Source: an uncultured Paracoccaceae bacterium (GTDB lineage Bacteria; Pseudomonadota; Alphaproteobacteria; Rhodobacterales; Rhodobacteraceae). From it: a DNA stretch of 64,000 nt. The position numbers and the translations under genes are program-made. The stretch lies in NCBI GenBank assembly GCA_947487205.1, contig CANKVU010000009.1, positions 1-64,000 of the forward strand, in the 5' to 3' direction. Below, piece after piece: positions 1 through 10,644 of the stretch. Below the pieces are notes generated by a model. The model was given only the letters and a program-made list of their open reading frames with translations. It was not told the origin of the DNA and did not search any database. Within the stretch, counting starts at the first letter, position 1, and each line of letters opens with the position of its first letter.

Positions 1-488
<488 letters not shown>

Positions 489-589
489 GGCGTCTCAGCC
501 TCGTTCGTCTGGGGGCCAAAGCACCTGCGTGGGCAGGCCCGGTTCATCAACGCGCGCTCTCTATCGGGGGCACCCCGGAATGGCAAGCC

Positions 590-1213
590 TTAGCTGTCCG
601 GGCCCCGGCCCGCCGCGATCGCCGCCGCGGCCCTGGCCCGCCCCGCGCCGCGGTCGAACGCCACCCGGGGCCGCCCGGGCTCGGGGACGAACCATTCGGG
701 ATGCCGCGCCAGCCAGGCCTCGACCAGGCGGGCGCCCTCGGCGGCGAGGTTGGCGATCTGCTCCTCCCGCGACCGCACCAGGCCAGAGCCCACGACGGGC
801 GTCAGGTTGCGGATCCCCTCGAAGGCGGTGATCCGTTCGGGCGCGTCGTTCAGGCGCGCGCGCGTCGCGTTGTCGTAGACGTTCACGTCGAACATCAGCA
901 CCGATTTCGGCGTATAGACCACCGGCAGCCCCGGCTGCGCCAGCACGTAGCCGCCGATCGCGATCCCCACGTGATAGAGCCCGTCGCCGTCGTAGCGGCC
1001 CAGCCGCTCGTCCACCGCCGCCTGGAGCGCGCCGCTCAGCTCCTCGGCCGAAGCCCGGCGGGAGAACGGGCCCTGCTGCACGTCGTTGGCCTGGACGATG
1101 TCGTAGCCCAGCCGGAAATCGCCCAGATCCCGCGGCCGGTCGGCGCCCGGCCCCGCCCCGCAGGCGGAGAGGAGGACGAGGCCCAGCAGGGCGACGGCGG
1201 GGTTCGGGGTCAT
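590..1213 (-). CDS. Conserved lipoprotein of unknown function
   Basis: A 207-residue predicted lipoprotein. The N-terminus is a short hydrophobic signal ending in the lipobox LLSAC, so the mature protein should be anchored to a membrane through the cysteine. The body has no motif I can tie to a function. It may belong to a domain-of-unknown-function family seen in Rhodobacteraceae, but I cannot confirm that. I chose the second ATG because an AGGAG sits nine bases before it, whereas the first ATG, three codons earlier, directly abuts the AGGAG. It lies between parC and tuf on the same strand, 102 bases downstream of parC. Confidence 0.75.
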   Translation of the reverse strand: MTPNPAVALLGLVLLSACGAGPGADRPRDLGDFRLGYDIVQANDVQQGPFSRRASAEELSGALQAAVDERLGRYDGDGLYHVGIAIGGYVLAQPGLPVVYTPKSVLMFDVNVYDNATRARLNDAPERITAFEGIRNLTPVVGSGLVRSREEQIANLAAEGARLVEAWLARHPEWFVPEPGRPRVAFDRGAGRARAAAAIAAGRGPDS

Positions 1214-1266
1214 CGGCGGCATCTCCTGGAAGGCGCCCGACCCCGATAGCGGAGGGATCGCGCGCC

Positions 1267-1304
1267 GGCCACGCCGCGGCGGCGCGCGGCGCGCGGGCGT
1301 GGCC
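1267..1304 (-). terminator. GC-rich hairpin just downstream of parC
   Basis: A nine-base perfect stem (1267-1275 pairs with 1296-1304) encloses a very GC-rich 20-base loop, right after the parC stop codon. There is no T tract, so it is at best a weak or factor-assisted terminator. It could equally be only an mRNA 3' structure. Confidence 0.35.
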
Positions 1305-1315
1305 GAAAGGCCGCG

Positions 1316-3628
<2,313 letters not shown>

Positions 3629-3750
3629 CCTGAGGCAGATACCGCCCGGAACCGGGCCGGTAAACGGCAAAACCCCGCGTCAAGAGAACCTTTCGCAATC
3701 TTTTGCGTTCAGGCGGATATATGCACATTGCCGTTCCGGGATTGGTTCAA

Positions 3751-4287
3751 ATGATTCGTCTGACGCTCATTCTTCTTGCCGGCATCGGCGTCACGCTGTC
3801 CATCGCGGGGACCGATCCCGGCGATCTCGACCCCGCCCCGCCCGGCGCCGCCCAGGCGCAGGCCGGCGCCGCGGAGGCGGAGCCCGCCTTGCGCCGCCAG
3901 CTGGCCCTCGACGACGAGGCCGGCGCGATCGCGCGCGCGCTGGCCGCCGAGGCGCGGTCCGACCGCTCCGGCGCGATGGCGGAGGCGGTGCTCTGGAACG
4001 CCGTGGCGGAGGACAGCCGCACCCCCGCCCCCGCATCCCGGACCGAGGGCGAGGCCGAGGACGGGACCGAGAGCGAGGACGGCCGCGCCGACCTCCTGCG
4101 CGTCAACGCCGACCGGGTGAACCTGCGCGCCGGCCCCTCGACCGCGAACCGGGTCCTCGACCAGGTCGTGCGCGACCAGCGGGTCGAGGTGCTGGAGACG
4201 CTGCCCTCCGGCTGGGCGCGCATCCACGTCGCCGAGACCGGGTTGACCGCCTGGATCTTCGACCGGTTCCTGTCCCCGGCGGGCTGA
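3751..4287 (+). CDS. SH3-domain (SH3b) envelope protein
   Basis: A 178-residue protein with an N-terminal hydrophobic stretch (MIRLTLILLAGIGVTL) that would export or anchor it. An acidic, alanine-rich middle follows. A bacterial SH3 domain lies at the C-terminus, recognised by VNLRAGPSTANRVLDQV and the closing GWARIHVAETGLTAWIF. Such domains usually bind cell-wall peptides or other periplasmic ligands, and the specific partner here is unknown. An in-frame ATG at 3721 is an alternative start that would add ten residues. I chose 3751 because the hydrophobic signal then starts at residue 3. The gene is divergent from parC. Confidence 0.75.
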   Translation: MIRLTLILLAGIGVTLSIAGTDPGDLDPAPPGAAQAQAGAAEAEPALRRQLALDDEAGAIARALAAEARSDRSGAMAEAVLWNAVAEDSRTPAPASRTEGEAEDGTESEDGRADLLRVNADRVNLRAGPSTANRVLDQVVRDQRVEVLETLPSGWARIHVAETGLTAWIFDRFLSPAG

Positions 4288-4357
4288 GCCGGCGGTTCGC
4301 ATTCGCCCGCGCACAGGCTAGGTAGCGGGCCAGTTCGATTCGCACCGGTTTCCCCGC

Positions 4358-4564
4358 ATGTTCGCAGACCCGCTCTTCCTTCTCGTCCTCGTCGCCTGCC
4401 TCGGCGTCGCCGTGATCCTGCTGATGGGGATCGCGGGATTCGGCCGCGAGGGCGAGGACGCCTCGAAGCGGTCGAACCGGTTCATGCGGTGGCGCATCTA
4501 CGCGCAGGCCGTGGCGATCGTGCTGATTCTGGTCTTCGTCTTCTTCCGCCGCATGGGGGGCTGA
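4358..4564 (+). CDS. Small two-helix membrane protein (HIG1-like)
   Basis: A 68-residue protein with two predicted membrane helices (about residues 6-25 and 47-63) joined by a charged loop. This matches the twin-transmembrane HIG1-type proteins common in alphaproteobacteria. Mitochondrial relatives associate with respiratory complexes, and the bacterial role is not established. It ends two bases before the start of the cobalamin adenosyltransferase gene, so the two are probably co-transcribed. Confidence 0.8.
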   Translation: MFADPLFLLVLVACLGVAVILLMGIAGFGREGEDASKRSNRFMRWRIYAQAVAIVLILVFVFFRRMGG

Positions 4565-4566
4565 AC

Positions 4567-5139
4567 ATGGTCGTGCTGTCCAAGATCTATACCCGAACGG
4601 GCGACGGGGGCGACACCGCGCTCGGCAACGGCGCGCGGGTCCCGAAGGCCGATCCGAGGGTCGAGGCCTATGGCACGGTGGACGAGGCCAACGCGACCTT
4701 CGGCCTGGCGCGGATGCACGCGACGGGGGACCTAGCCGACCGGATCGCGCGGATCCAGAACGACCTGTTCGATCTGGGCGCGGATCTGTGCAACCCCGAC
4801 ATCGGGCGCGACGCCGAGGCGGCGCATCCCCCGCTCCGCATGGTCCCGTCGCAGACCGCGCGGCTCGAGGCGGAGATCGACGAGATGAACGGCCGCCTCG
4901 CCCCGTTGCGTTCGTTCATCCTGCCGGGGGGAACGCCGCTCGCCGCGCATCTGCACCTGTGCCGAACGGTCAGCCGCCGGGCCGAGCGCCACGCCCAGGC
5001 GCTGGCGCGGGGCGAGGAGGTGAACGCCGCCGCGATGACCTACCTCAACCGGCTGTCGGATTGGTGCTTCTGCGCCGCCCGGATCGCCAACGACGACGGC
5101 GCCGGCGACATCCTGTGGACGCCCGGCGCCAACCGATAG
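4567..5139 (+). CDS. Cob(I)alamin adenosyltransferase, PduO type
   Basis: A 190-residue PduO/MMAB-type ATP:corrinoid adenosyltransferase, which makes adenosylcobalamin in the cytoplasm from ATP and reduced corrinoid. The family signature is present: [14 protein letters not shown] at the N-terminus, the [12 protein letters not shown] segment, [23 protein letters not shown] with the conserved arginines, and [13 protein letters not shown] near the end. The ATG at 4567 was chosen because homologues start directly before the KIYTRTGD motif. It follows the HIG1-like gene by two bases. B12 is needed by ethylmalonyl-CoA pathway mutases, and another gene of that pathway (mcd) is in this window. Confidence 0.93.
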   Translation: MVVLSKIYTRTGDGGDTALGNGARVPKADPRVEAYGTVDEANATFGLARMHATGDLADRIARIQNDLFDLGADLCNPDIGRDAEAAHPPLRMVPSQTARLEAEIDEMNGRLAPLRSFILPGGTPLAAHLHLCRTVSRRAERHAQALARGEEVNAAAMTYLNRLSDWCFCAARIANDDGAGDILWTPGANR

Positions 5140-5239
5140 CGTTAAAGGGGCGCGGCGGCCCCGCGTGACGCCGCGTTTGGACCTGTCGCCCCGGCGCCGG
5201 CTGCGCTACGGCGGGGGAGACAATCGAGGAGGCACAGCG

Positions 5240-6001
5240 ATGAAGGCACTGGTCCCGGTCAAGCGCGTGATCGACTACAACGTGAAGGTGCGCGTGAAGG
5301 GCGACGGCAGCGGGGTGGACCTCGCCAACGTCAAGATGAGCATGAACCCCTTCGACGAGATCGCCTGCGAAGAGGCGATCCGGTTGAAGGAGGCCGGCAC
5401 GGTGGACGAGGTCGTCGCCGTGTCGATCGGCGTGAAGCAGAGCCAGGAGACGCTGCGGACCGCGCTGGCCATGGGCGCCGACCGGGCGATCCTGATCGTC
5501 GCCGCAGACGACGTGCACCAGGACATCGAGCCGCTCGCCGTCGCCAAGCTGCTGAAGGCGGTGGTCGACGAGGAGAAGCCCGGCCTGGTGATCTGCGGCA
5601 AGCAGGCCATCGACAACGACATGAACGCCACCGGCCAGATGCTGTCGGCGCTGCTCGGCTGGAGCCAGGCGACCTTCGCCTCCAAGATCGAGATCGAGGG
5701 CGAGCACGCCACCGTCAAGCGCGAGGTCGATGGCGGCATGCAGTCGATCAAGGTCAAGATGCCGGCCGTGGTCTCGGTGGACCTGCGCCTGAACGAGCCG
5801 CGCTACGCCTCGCTTCCGAACATCATGAAGGCCAAGAAGAAGCCGCTGGAGGAGAAGACGCCCGCGGATTACGGCGTCGACGTGTCGCCGCGGCTGGAGG
5901 TGGTCAAGACCACCGAGCCGCCCGAGCGCGAGGCGGGGATCATCGTGGGCTCGGTCGACGAGCTGGTCGACAAGCTGAAGAACGAAGAGGGAGTGATCTG
6001 A
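5240..6001 (+). CDS. etfB: Electron transfer flavoprotein beta subunit
   Basis: The 253-residue small subunit of ETF. ETF accepts electrons from acyl-CoA dehydrogenases and passes them to ETF-ubiquinone oxidoreductase. The N-terminus [19 protein letters not shown] and the internal [15 protein letters not shown] are typical EtfB features, and the latter lies in the AMP-binding region. The recognition-loop stretch around [19 protein letters not shown] is present. A strong GAGGAGG site precedes the ATG at 5240. The stop overlaps the etfA start (TGATG). The flanking 3-hydroxybutyryl-CoA dehydrogenase and the mcd gene 12 kb away give it plausible partners. Confidence 0.97.
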   Translation: MKALVPVKRVIDYNVKVRVKGDGSGVDLANVKMSMNPFDEIACEEAIRLKEAGTVDEVVAVSIGVKQSQETLRTALAMGADRAILIVAADDVHQDIEPLAVAKLLKAVVDEEKPGLVICGKQAIDNDMNATGQMLSALLGWSQATFASKIEIEGEHATVKREVDGGMQSIKVKMPAVVSVDLRLNEPRYASLPNIMKAKKKPLEEKTPADYGVDVSPRLEVVKTTEPPEREAGIIVGSVDELVDKLKNEEGVI

Positions 6002-6927
6002 TGGCGGTTCTGCTTCTGGCCGAGGTGAACGACGGAACGCTGTCGATGGACGCGACCGCCAAGGCGGTGTCGGCGGTCGCGTCGCTCGGCGATGTCACGG
6101 TGCTCTGCGCTGGCGCCCATGCCGCGGATGCGGCGAAGGAGGCCGCGACGATCGAGGGCGTGGCCAAGGTGCTGGTGGCCGAGGACGCGCTCTACGGCCA
6201 TCGCCTGGCCGAGCCGACGGCGGCGCTGATCGTGGGCCTCGCCGAGGCCTACGACCACATCGCCGCCCCGGCGACGACGGACGCCAAGAACATCCTGCCC
6301 CGCGTCGCGGCCCTTCTGGACGTGATGGTGATCACCGACGTATCGGGCGTGGTCGACGCCGACACGTTCGAGCGTCCGGTCTATGCCGGCAACGCCGTCC
6401 AGACCGTGAAGTCGAAGGACGCCAAGAAGGTCCTGTCGATCCGCACGTCGACCTTCGACGCGGCCCCGACGGGCGGCGACGCGCCGGTGGAGACCGTCGA
6501 TGCCGGCGAGGCCCCGGGCCTCAGCGAATGGGTCGAGGACCACGTCGCGGCGAGCGACCGGCCCGACCTGACGAGCGCCAGCATCGTCGTCTCGGGCGGC
6601 CGCGGCATCGGCTCGGAGGAGAACTTCAAGATCATCGAGGACCTGGCCGACAAGCTCGGCGCCGCGATCGGCGCCAGCCGCGCCGCGGTCGATTCGGGCT
6701 ATGCCCCGAACGACTGGCAGGTGGGCCAGACCGGCAAGGTGGTGGCGCCCGACCTCTACATCGCCTGCGGCATCTCGGGGGCGATCCAGCACCTAGCGGG
6801 GATGAAGGACAGCAAGATCATCGTCGCCATCAACAAGGACGAGGAGGCGCCGATCTTCCAGGTGGCCGATTACGGCCTGGTGGGCGACCTGTTCGAACTG
6901 GTGCCGGAACTGACCAAAAAGGTCTGA
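6001..6927 (+). CDS. etfA: Electron transfer flavoprotein alpha subunit
   Basis: The 308-residue FAD-binding subunit of ETF. The N-terminal domain starts [15 protein letters not shown]. The C-terminal FAD domain carries the diagnostic run [14 protein letters not shown], then [25 protein letters not shown] and [16 protein letters not shown]. Its ATG overlaps the etfB stop by one base, so the two are translationally coupled and made in equal amounts. A long GC-rich inverted repeat follows the stop. Confidence 0.98.
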   Translation: MAVLLLAEVNDGTLSMDATAKAVSAVASLGDVTVLCAGAHAADAAKEAATIEGVAKVLVAEDALYGHRLAEPTAALIVGLAEAYDHIAAPATTDAKNILPRVAALLDVMVITDVSGVVDADTFERPVYAGNAVQTVKSKDAKKVLSIRTSTFDAAPTGGDAPVETVDAGEAPGLSEWVEDHVAASDRPDLTSASIVVSGGRGIGSEENFKIIEDLADKLGAAIGASRAAVDSGYAPNDWQVGQTGKVVAPDLYIACGISGAIQHLAGMKDSKIIVAINKDEEAPIFQVADYGLVGDLFELVPELTKKV

Positions 6928-6932
6928 CAGCG

Positions 6933-6978
6933 GCGATCGGGCGGGCCGGTCCCGGGACGGATCGGCCCGCCCGATCGC
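6933..6978 (+). terminator. 16-bp perfect inverted repeat after etfA
   Basis: Bases 6933-6948 pair perfectly with 6963-6978 around a 14-base loop, starting six bases after the etfA stop. The stem is almost all G and C, and no T tract follows. The placement suggests a terminator or mRNA-end structure for etfBA. The missing U run makes intrinsic termination uncertain, and the downstream gene is on the same strand. Confidence 0.5.
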
Positions 6979-7064
6979 GCGCCCCGCCGGGGGCGCATCC
7001 CGCCTTGCATCGCGAAGCCCGCGCCGACTAGGGTCGCGCGTCACGGAACGGACGAGAGGACGGC

Positions 7065-7940
7065 ATGGACATCAAGACCATCGGCGTGATCGGGGCGGGG
7101 CAGATGGGCGCGGGGATCGCCCATGTCTGCGCGCTGGCGGGTTACGATGTCCTGCTCAATGACGTGAACGCCGAGGCCCTGGACGGCGCGATCGAGAACA
7201 TCCGGAAGAACATGGACCGCCAGGTCTCGCGCGAGAAGATCTCGGGCGAGGCGCGCGACGACGCGCTGGGCCGGATCCGCACCACCGGCACGCTCGCCGA
7301 TCTGGGCCAGACCGACCTGGTGATCGAGGCCGCGACCGAGCGCGAGGCGGTCAAGGACGCGATCTTCGAGGAACTCGTCCCCTCCCTGAAGCCCGAGACG
7401 ATCCTCACCTCCAACACGTCGTCGATCTCCATCACGCGGCTCGCCTCCAAGACCGACCGGCCCGAGAAGTTCATGGGCTTCCATTTCATGAACCCGGTCC
7501 CGGTGATGAGCCTCGTGGAGTTGATCCGCGGCATCGCCACCGACGAGGACACCTTCAAGGCCCTGCTCGACGTGGTCGAGAAGCTGGGCAAGACCGCCTC
7601 CACGGCCGAGGATTTCCCCGCCTTCATCGTCAACCGCATCCTGATGCCGATGATCAACGAGGCGGTCTACGTCCTCTACGAGGGGGTGGGCAACGTGTCC
7701 TCCATCGACAAGGCGATGCGGCTCGGGACGAACCATCCGATGGGGCCGCTGGAACTGGCCGACTTCATCGGGCTCGATACCTGCCTCGCGATCATGAACG
7801 TGCTCCATGACGGGCTGGCCGATACCAAATACCGCCCCTGCCCGCTTCTGACCAAGTATGTCGAGGCCGGCTGGCTGGGCCGCAAGACGGGCCGCGGCTT
7901 CTACGATTACCGCGGCGACGAGCCCGTGCCGACGCGCTGA
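7065..7940 (+). CDS. 3-hydroxybutyryl-CoA dehydrogenase
   Basis: A 291-residue NAD-dependent L-3-hydroxyacyl-CoA dehydrogenase of the short single-domain type, which converts 3-hydroxybutyryl-CoA to acetoacetyl-CoA. The NAD-binding GVIGAGQMGAGIAHV opens the protein. The family motif GFHFMNPVPVM with catalytic histidine, the ILTSNTSSISITRLA segment and GRKTGRGFYDY close to the end are all present. It lies downstream of etfBA, in keeping with fatty-acid or polyhydroxybutyrate metabolism. Its 3' end overlaps the convergent dedA gene by 34 bases. Confidence 0.95.
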   Translation: MDIKTIGVIGAGQMGAGIAHVCALAGYDVLLNDVNAEALDGAIENIRKNMDRQVSREKISGEARDDALGRIRTTGTLADLGQTDLVIEAATEREAVKDAIFEELVPSLKPETILTSNTSSISITRLASKTDRPEKFMGFHFMNPVPVMSLVELIRGIATDEDTFKALLDVVEKLGKTASTAEDFPAFIVNRILMPMINEAVYVLYEGVGNVSSIDKAMRLGTNHPMGPLELADFIGLDTCLAIMNVLHDGLADTKYRPCPLLTKYVEAGWLGRKTGRGFYDYRGDEPVPTR

Positions 7941-8554
7941 TCGATCTCCGGTTCGGGCACCCGCCGCCGGTAGGTGGCCACCCGCCAGGCATAGAGCGCG
8001 ACGATCCCGACCACCACGGCCGTCGAGACGGGGTTCAGCCACGCCTGAACGCGCTCGTACTGGCTTTCGAGGAAGTACCCCGCTGCGGTCAGGAAGGTCG
8101 TCCAGATCGTGGTCCCCGCCGTGGTATAGGCCAGGAAGATCCCGAGCGGCATGGGCAGCAGCCCCGCGGGAACCGAGATGAAGGTCCGGATCGTGGGGAT
8201 CAGGCGCCCGACGAACACCGCCATTCCACCGTGGCGGTCGAACCAGCCCTGCGCACGGTCGAACTCGTCTGGACTGACGGTCAGCCAGCGCCCGTGGCGC
8301 GCGGCCAGGTGGCGGATGCGCCGCGCCTTCAACTTGCGGCCGATCCAGTACCACAGGACCGCGCCGGCCAGCGAGCCGACGATGCCGGCCGCCAGCACGC
8401 CCCAGAAGTTCATGGCCCCCCGGGCGGCGTTGAACCCCGCGAGCGGCATGATCAGCTCTGAGGGGATCGGCGGAAACACGTTCTCCGCGAACATGAGCAG
8501 CGCGATGCCCGCATAGCCCATCTTGTCGATCACCTCGGAAATCCAGTCGAACAT
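7907..8554 (-). CDS. DedA-family inner membrane protein
   Basis: A 215-residue polytopic membrane protein of the DedA/VTT family, whose members are linked to lipid flipping across the inner membrane and to membrane-potential homeostasis. The conserved FAENVFPPIPSE motif in the first re-entrant region and GRLIPTIRTFISVPAG further on are diagnostic, and further hydrophobic helices follow. The start at 8554 has a GGGAGAAA site. The 3' end overlaps the convergent 3-hydroxybutyryl-CoA dehydrogenase gene. It lies 63 bases downstream of ptsH on the same strand and could be read through from it. Confidence 0.93.
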   Translation of the reverse strand: MFDWISEVIDKMGYAGIALLMFAENVFPPIPSELIMPLAGFNAARGAMNFWGVLAAGIVGSLAGAVLWYWIGRKLKARRIRHLAARHGRWLTVSPDEFDRAQGWFDRHGGMAVFVGRLIPTIRTFISVPAGLLPMPLGIFLAYTTAGTTIWTTFLTAAGYFLESQYERVQAWLNPVSTAVVVGIVALYAWRVATYRRRVPEPEIDQRVGTGSSPR

Positions 8555-8617
8555 GCGCGTTTCTCCCTGTCGCACGCCAACCTGCGGCCAGGCGCTTCGT
8601 TCCACCTTAGGCTGTGC

Positions 8618-8887
8618 CTACATGCCCTCGCCGAATCGCTCCGCGACCAGCGCCTCGATCGCGTCGGCGAGCGCGTCCGCATCGGGCCCGGTGGTTTCCA
8701 CCTCGATGATCGACCCGCGATGGGCAGCGAGCATCAAGAGCCCCATGATGCTGTCGCCCGACGCGGTTTCGCCGTCGTGGCGGATCACGGCGCGCGCGTC
8801 GTGCCGTTCGGCCACCTCGACCAGCTTGGCCGAGGCGCGGGCATGAAGCCCCTTCTCGTTGACGATCCTCAGCTTGCGGGTCGGCAT
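8618..8887 (-). CDS. ptsH: HPr phosphocarrier protein
   Basis: HPr (89 residues) relays phosphate from enzyme I to EIIA proteins. The phospho-accepting His15 lies in GLHARASA. The regulatory serine region is GDSIMGL with Ser46, the site HPr kinase acts on. It is four bases downstream of the mannose-type EIIA gene, at the end of the chvI-chvG-hprK-rapZ-manX-ptsH chain. With no permease nearby, it most likely serves regulation. The enzyme I candidate is ptsP at 30590-32845. Confidence 0.96.
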   Translation of the reverse strand: MPTRKLRIVNEKGLHARASAKLVEVAERHDARAVIRHDGETASGDSIMGLLMLAAHRGSIIEVETTGPDADALADAIEALVAERFGEGM

Positions 8888-8891
8888 CGGT

Positions 8892-9311
8892 TCAGTGCTG
8901 CCCGCTCGCGATCTTCAGGTCGGGGGCGGGCTTCGACATCGTGTCCAGATACTTGCGCCCGGCCATCAGGCTGGAGGTGACCGCCTCGGCGATGGGAAGG
9001 TGGCGCGACTTCGCCAGCTTGATCAGCAGCGGCAGGTTCGCGCCATAGACGATGCGGCGATCGTCGGGCGAGCAGGCCCGCAGGCTGAGATTGGAGGGCG
9101 AGCCGCCGAACATGTCGGTCGCCACGATCACCCCCGCCCCGTCGTCGACGGCATCGGCCGCCGCGCAGATCTCGGCCTGTTTCATCGCCCTGTCGCATTC
9201 GGCCTCTATCGAGACGGCACGGATTCCCGCCTGGCGGCCGACGACGTGTTCGACCGCCGCGAGAAATTCGCGGGCAAGGCCCCCATGGGCCACGATGACG
9301 ATGCCGATCAC
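8892..9311 (-). CDS. PTS EIIA, mannose family (regulatory)
   Basis: A 139-residue cytoplasmic EIIA domain of the mannose (PTS_EIIA_man) type. The phospho-accepting histidine is His9 in IVIVAHGGLA. The family feature ATDMFGGSPSNL follows in the middle. It starts with GTG, and this codon overlaps the rapZ stop (GTGA). No EIIB, EIIC or EIID gene is present, so it is a soluble phosphate sink or sensor rather than part of a sugar transporter. This arrangement is known in other alphaproteobacteria, where phosphorylation reports nitrogen or carbon state. Confidence 0.92.
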   Translation of the reverse strand: MIGIVIVAHGGLAREFLAAVEHVVGRQAGIRAVSIEAECDRAMKQAEICAAADAVDDGAGVIVATDMFGGSPSNLSLRACSPDDRRIVYGANLPLLIKLAKSRHLPIAEAVTSSLMAGRKYLDTMSKPAPDLKIASGQH

Positions 9312-10216
9312 GGCGCAGTACCCCCGCTCGTCGTCGGCGCTGCAGCGGAGCGCCGCTCAAGCTCCCTGTGGCGAGTTGACACCCGCCAACCCTGATCTGC
9401 AAGGGCCTTCGCGACATGTTCCGCAACGGCGACCGACCTGTGTTGCCCTCCGGTACACCCGAACGCCACCGTGAGGTAGGCCTTGCCCTCCTCGGCGAAG
9501 GCCGGCAGCAGCGACAGGATCAGGTCGACCATCCGGTCGCGCGCCCCGGCGAAGCGGTCGTCCCCCGCGACATAGGCCGCCACCTCCGGGTCCCGGCCCG
9601 TCCGGCGGCGCAAATCGGGCTCCCAGTGCGGGTTTCGCAGGAACCGCACGTCCAGGACGATGTCCGCCCCCAGCGGCAGGCCGCGCTTGTAGGAGAAGGA
9701 TTGCACCGACACCGCCAGACCCTGGCCGCCCTCCCGCCCGAACAGGCGCCCGACCTCGTCCCGCAGGCCGTGGGGCGACAGGTCCGACGTGTCGATCAGG
9801 ATGCCGGCGCGGTCGCGCACCGCCCCCAGAAGCTCGATCTCGCGCCGGATGCCGGCGTCGGGCGTGTCGGTGCCGGCCAGCGGGTGGCGCCGCCGGGTCT
9901 CGGAGAAGCGGTTGACGAGGATCTCGGGCCGGGCATCGAGGTAGAGCAGGTCCAGATCCACCGCCGGGTCGGCGGCGAGCCGGTCGGCGAGGTGCAGGAC
10001 CGCGTCGGTGGAAAAGTCGCGGTTGCGCGCGTCGACGCCCAGCGCCACGGGCCCCGTCCCCCCCTCGCCCAGCAGGCGGTCGATCAGCGACAGCGGCAGG
10101 TTGTCGATCGCCTCGAACCCCATATCCTCCAGGGCGCGGAGCGCGGTGGTGCGGCCGGCCCCGGACGGCCCGGTGACGAGCACGGCGTGAAGCTGTCTGC
10201 GGTCCTGGCGGGTCAT
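9308..10216 (-). CDS. rapZ: RapZ-family nucleotide-binding protein
   Basis: A 302-residue RapZ (YvcJ-type) protein. In E. coli RapZ guides RNase E to a small RNA that controls glucosamine-6-phosphate synthase. The alphaproteobacterial role is not settled. A Walker A-like GPSGAGRTT sits near the N-terminus, followed by LEDMGFEAIDNLPL. The C-terminal domain shows FGCTGGQHRSV, which is typical of the family. The P-loop has Arg where Lys is canonical. The start overlaps the hprK stop as ATGA, and the stop overlaps the next gene as GTGA. I chose the ATG at 10216 over one ten codons upstream because of this coupling. Confidence 0.93.
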   Translation of the reverse strand: MTRQDRRQLHAVLVTGPSGAGRTTALRALEDMGFEAIDNLPLSLIDRLLGEGGTGPVALGVDARNRDFSTDAVLHLADRLAADPAVDLDLLYLDARPEILVNRFSETRRRHPLAGTDTPDAGIRREIELLGAVRDRAGILIDTSDLSPHGLRDEVGRLFGREGGQGLAVSVQSFSYKRGLPLGADIVLDVRFLRNPHWEPDLRRRTGRDPEVAAYVAGDDRFAGARDRMVDLILSLLPAFAEEGKAYLTVAFGCTGGQHRSVAVAEHVAKALADQGWRVSTRHRELERRSAAAPTTSGGTAP

Positions 10217-10644
10217 GGGGCGATCCTGCGGCCTGTCCTTGCCCATTGGATGATACTATCCGCTAAATTGAGATTACCGGCTCCCTTTACGAGGGGGAGG
10301 CGACGCCCGAGAATGTCGCACTCGTGCAACACCGGCAGCCGGTCGGGTTCCAGCTCGTCGAGGTCCACCACCGCCCAGAGCGCCGTCGGCGGCGCGGGAT
10401 CGGCCGCCAGCAGCCCCACGCCCCGCGCCTCCACGAGGCCCAGGATGCTGCGCGGCGCCCAGGCCAGGACCCGGTCGCCCCGCCGCGCGAGCCGCGTGCG
10501 GTCGTCCGAGACGAGCGCCGCGCCCCGCGCCAGCAGCGCGAGCGCCAGGGCCGATTTGCCGCTCCCCGCCCGCCCCCGCACCAGGACGCCGCGCCCCCGG
10601 ACGGCCACGGCGCTGGCATGAACGGTTGCGGGGCGGGCGATCAT
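10213..10644 (-). CDS. hprK: HPr kinase/phosphorylase, short alphaproteobacterial form
   Basis: A 143-residue protein that corresponds only to the C-terminal catalytic domain of HPr kinase. The P-loop GRAGSGKSALALAL is clear, and VSDDRTRL follows where the catalytic acidic residue is expected. Firmicute enzymes are about 310 residues and carry an extra N-terminal domain that is missing here, as is usual in alphaproteobacteria. Its substrate should be Ser46 of the ptsH product encoded four genes on. The ATG overlaps the chvG stop, and its own stop overlaps rapZ. Confidence 0.9.
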   Translation of the reverse strand: MIARPATVHASAVAVRGRGVLVRGRAGSGKSALALALLARGAALVSDDRTRLARRGDRVLAWAPRSILGLVEARGVGLLAADPAPPTALWAVVDLDELEPDRLPVLHECDILGRRLPLVKGAGNLNLADSIIQWARTGRRIAP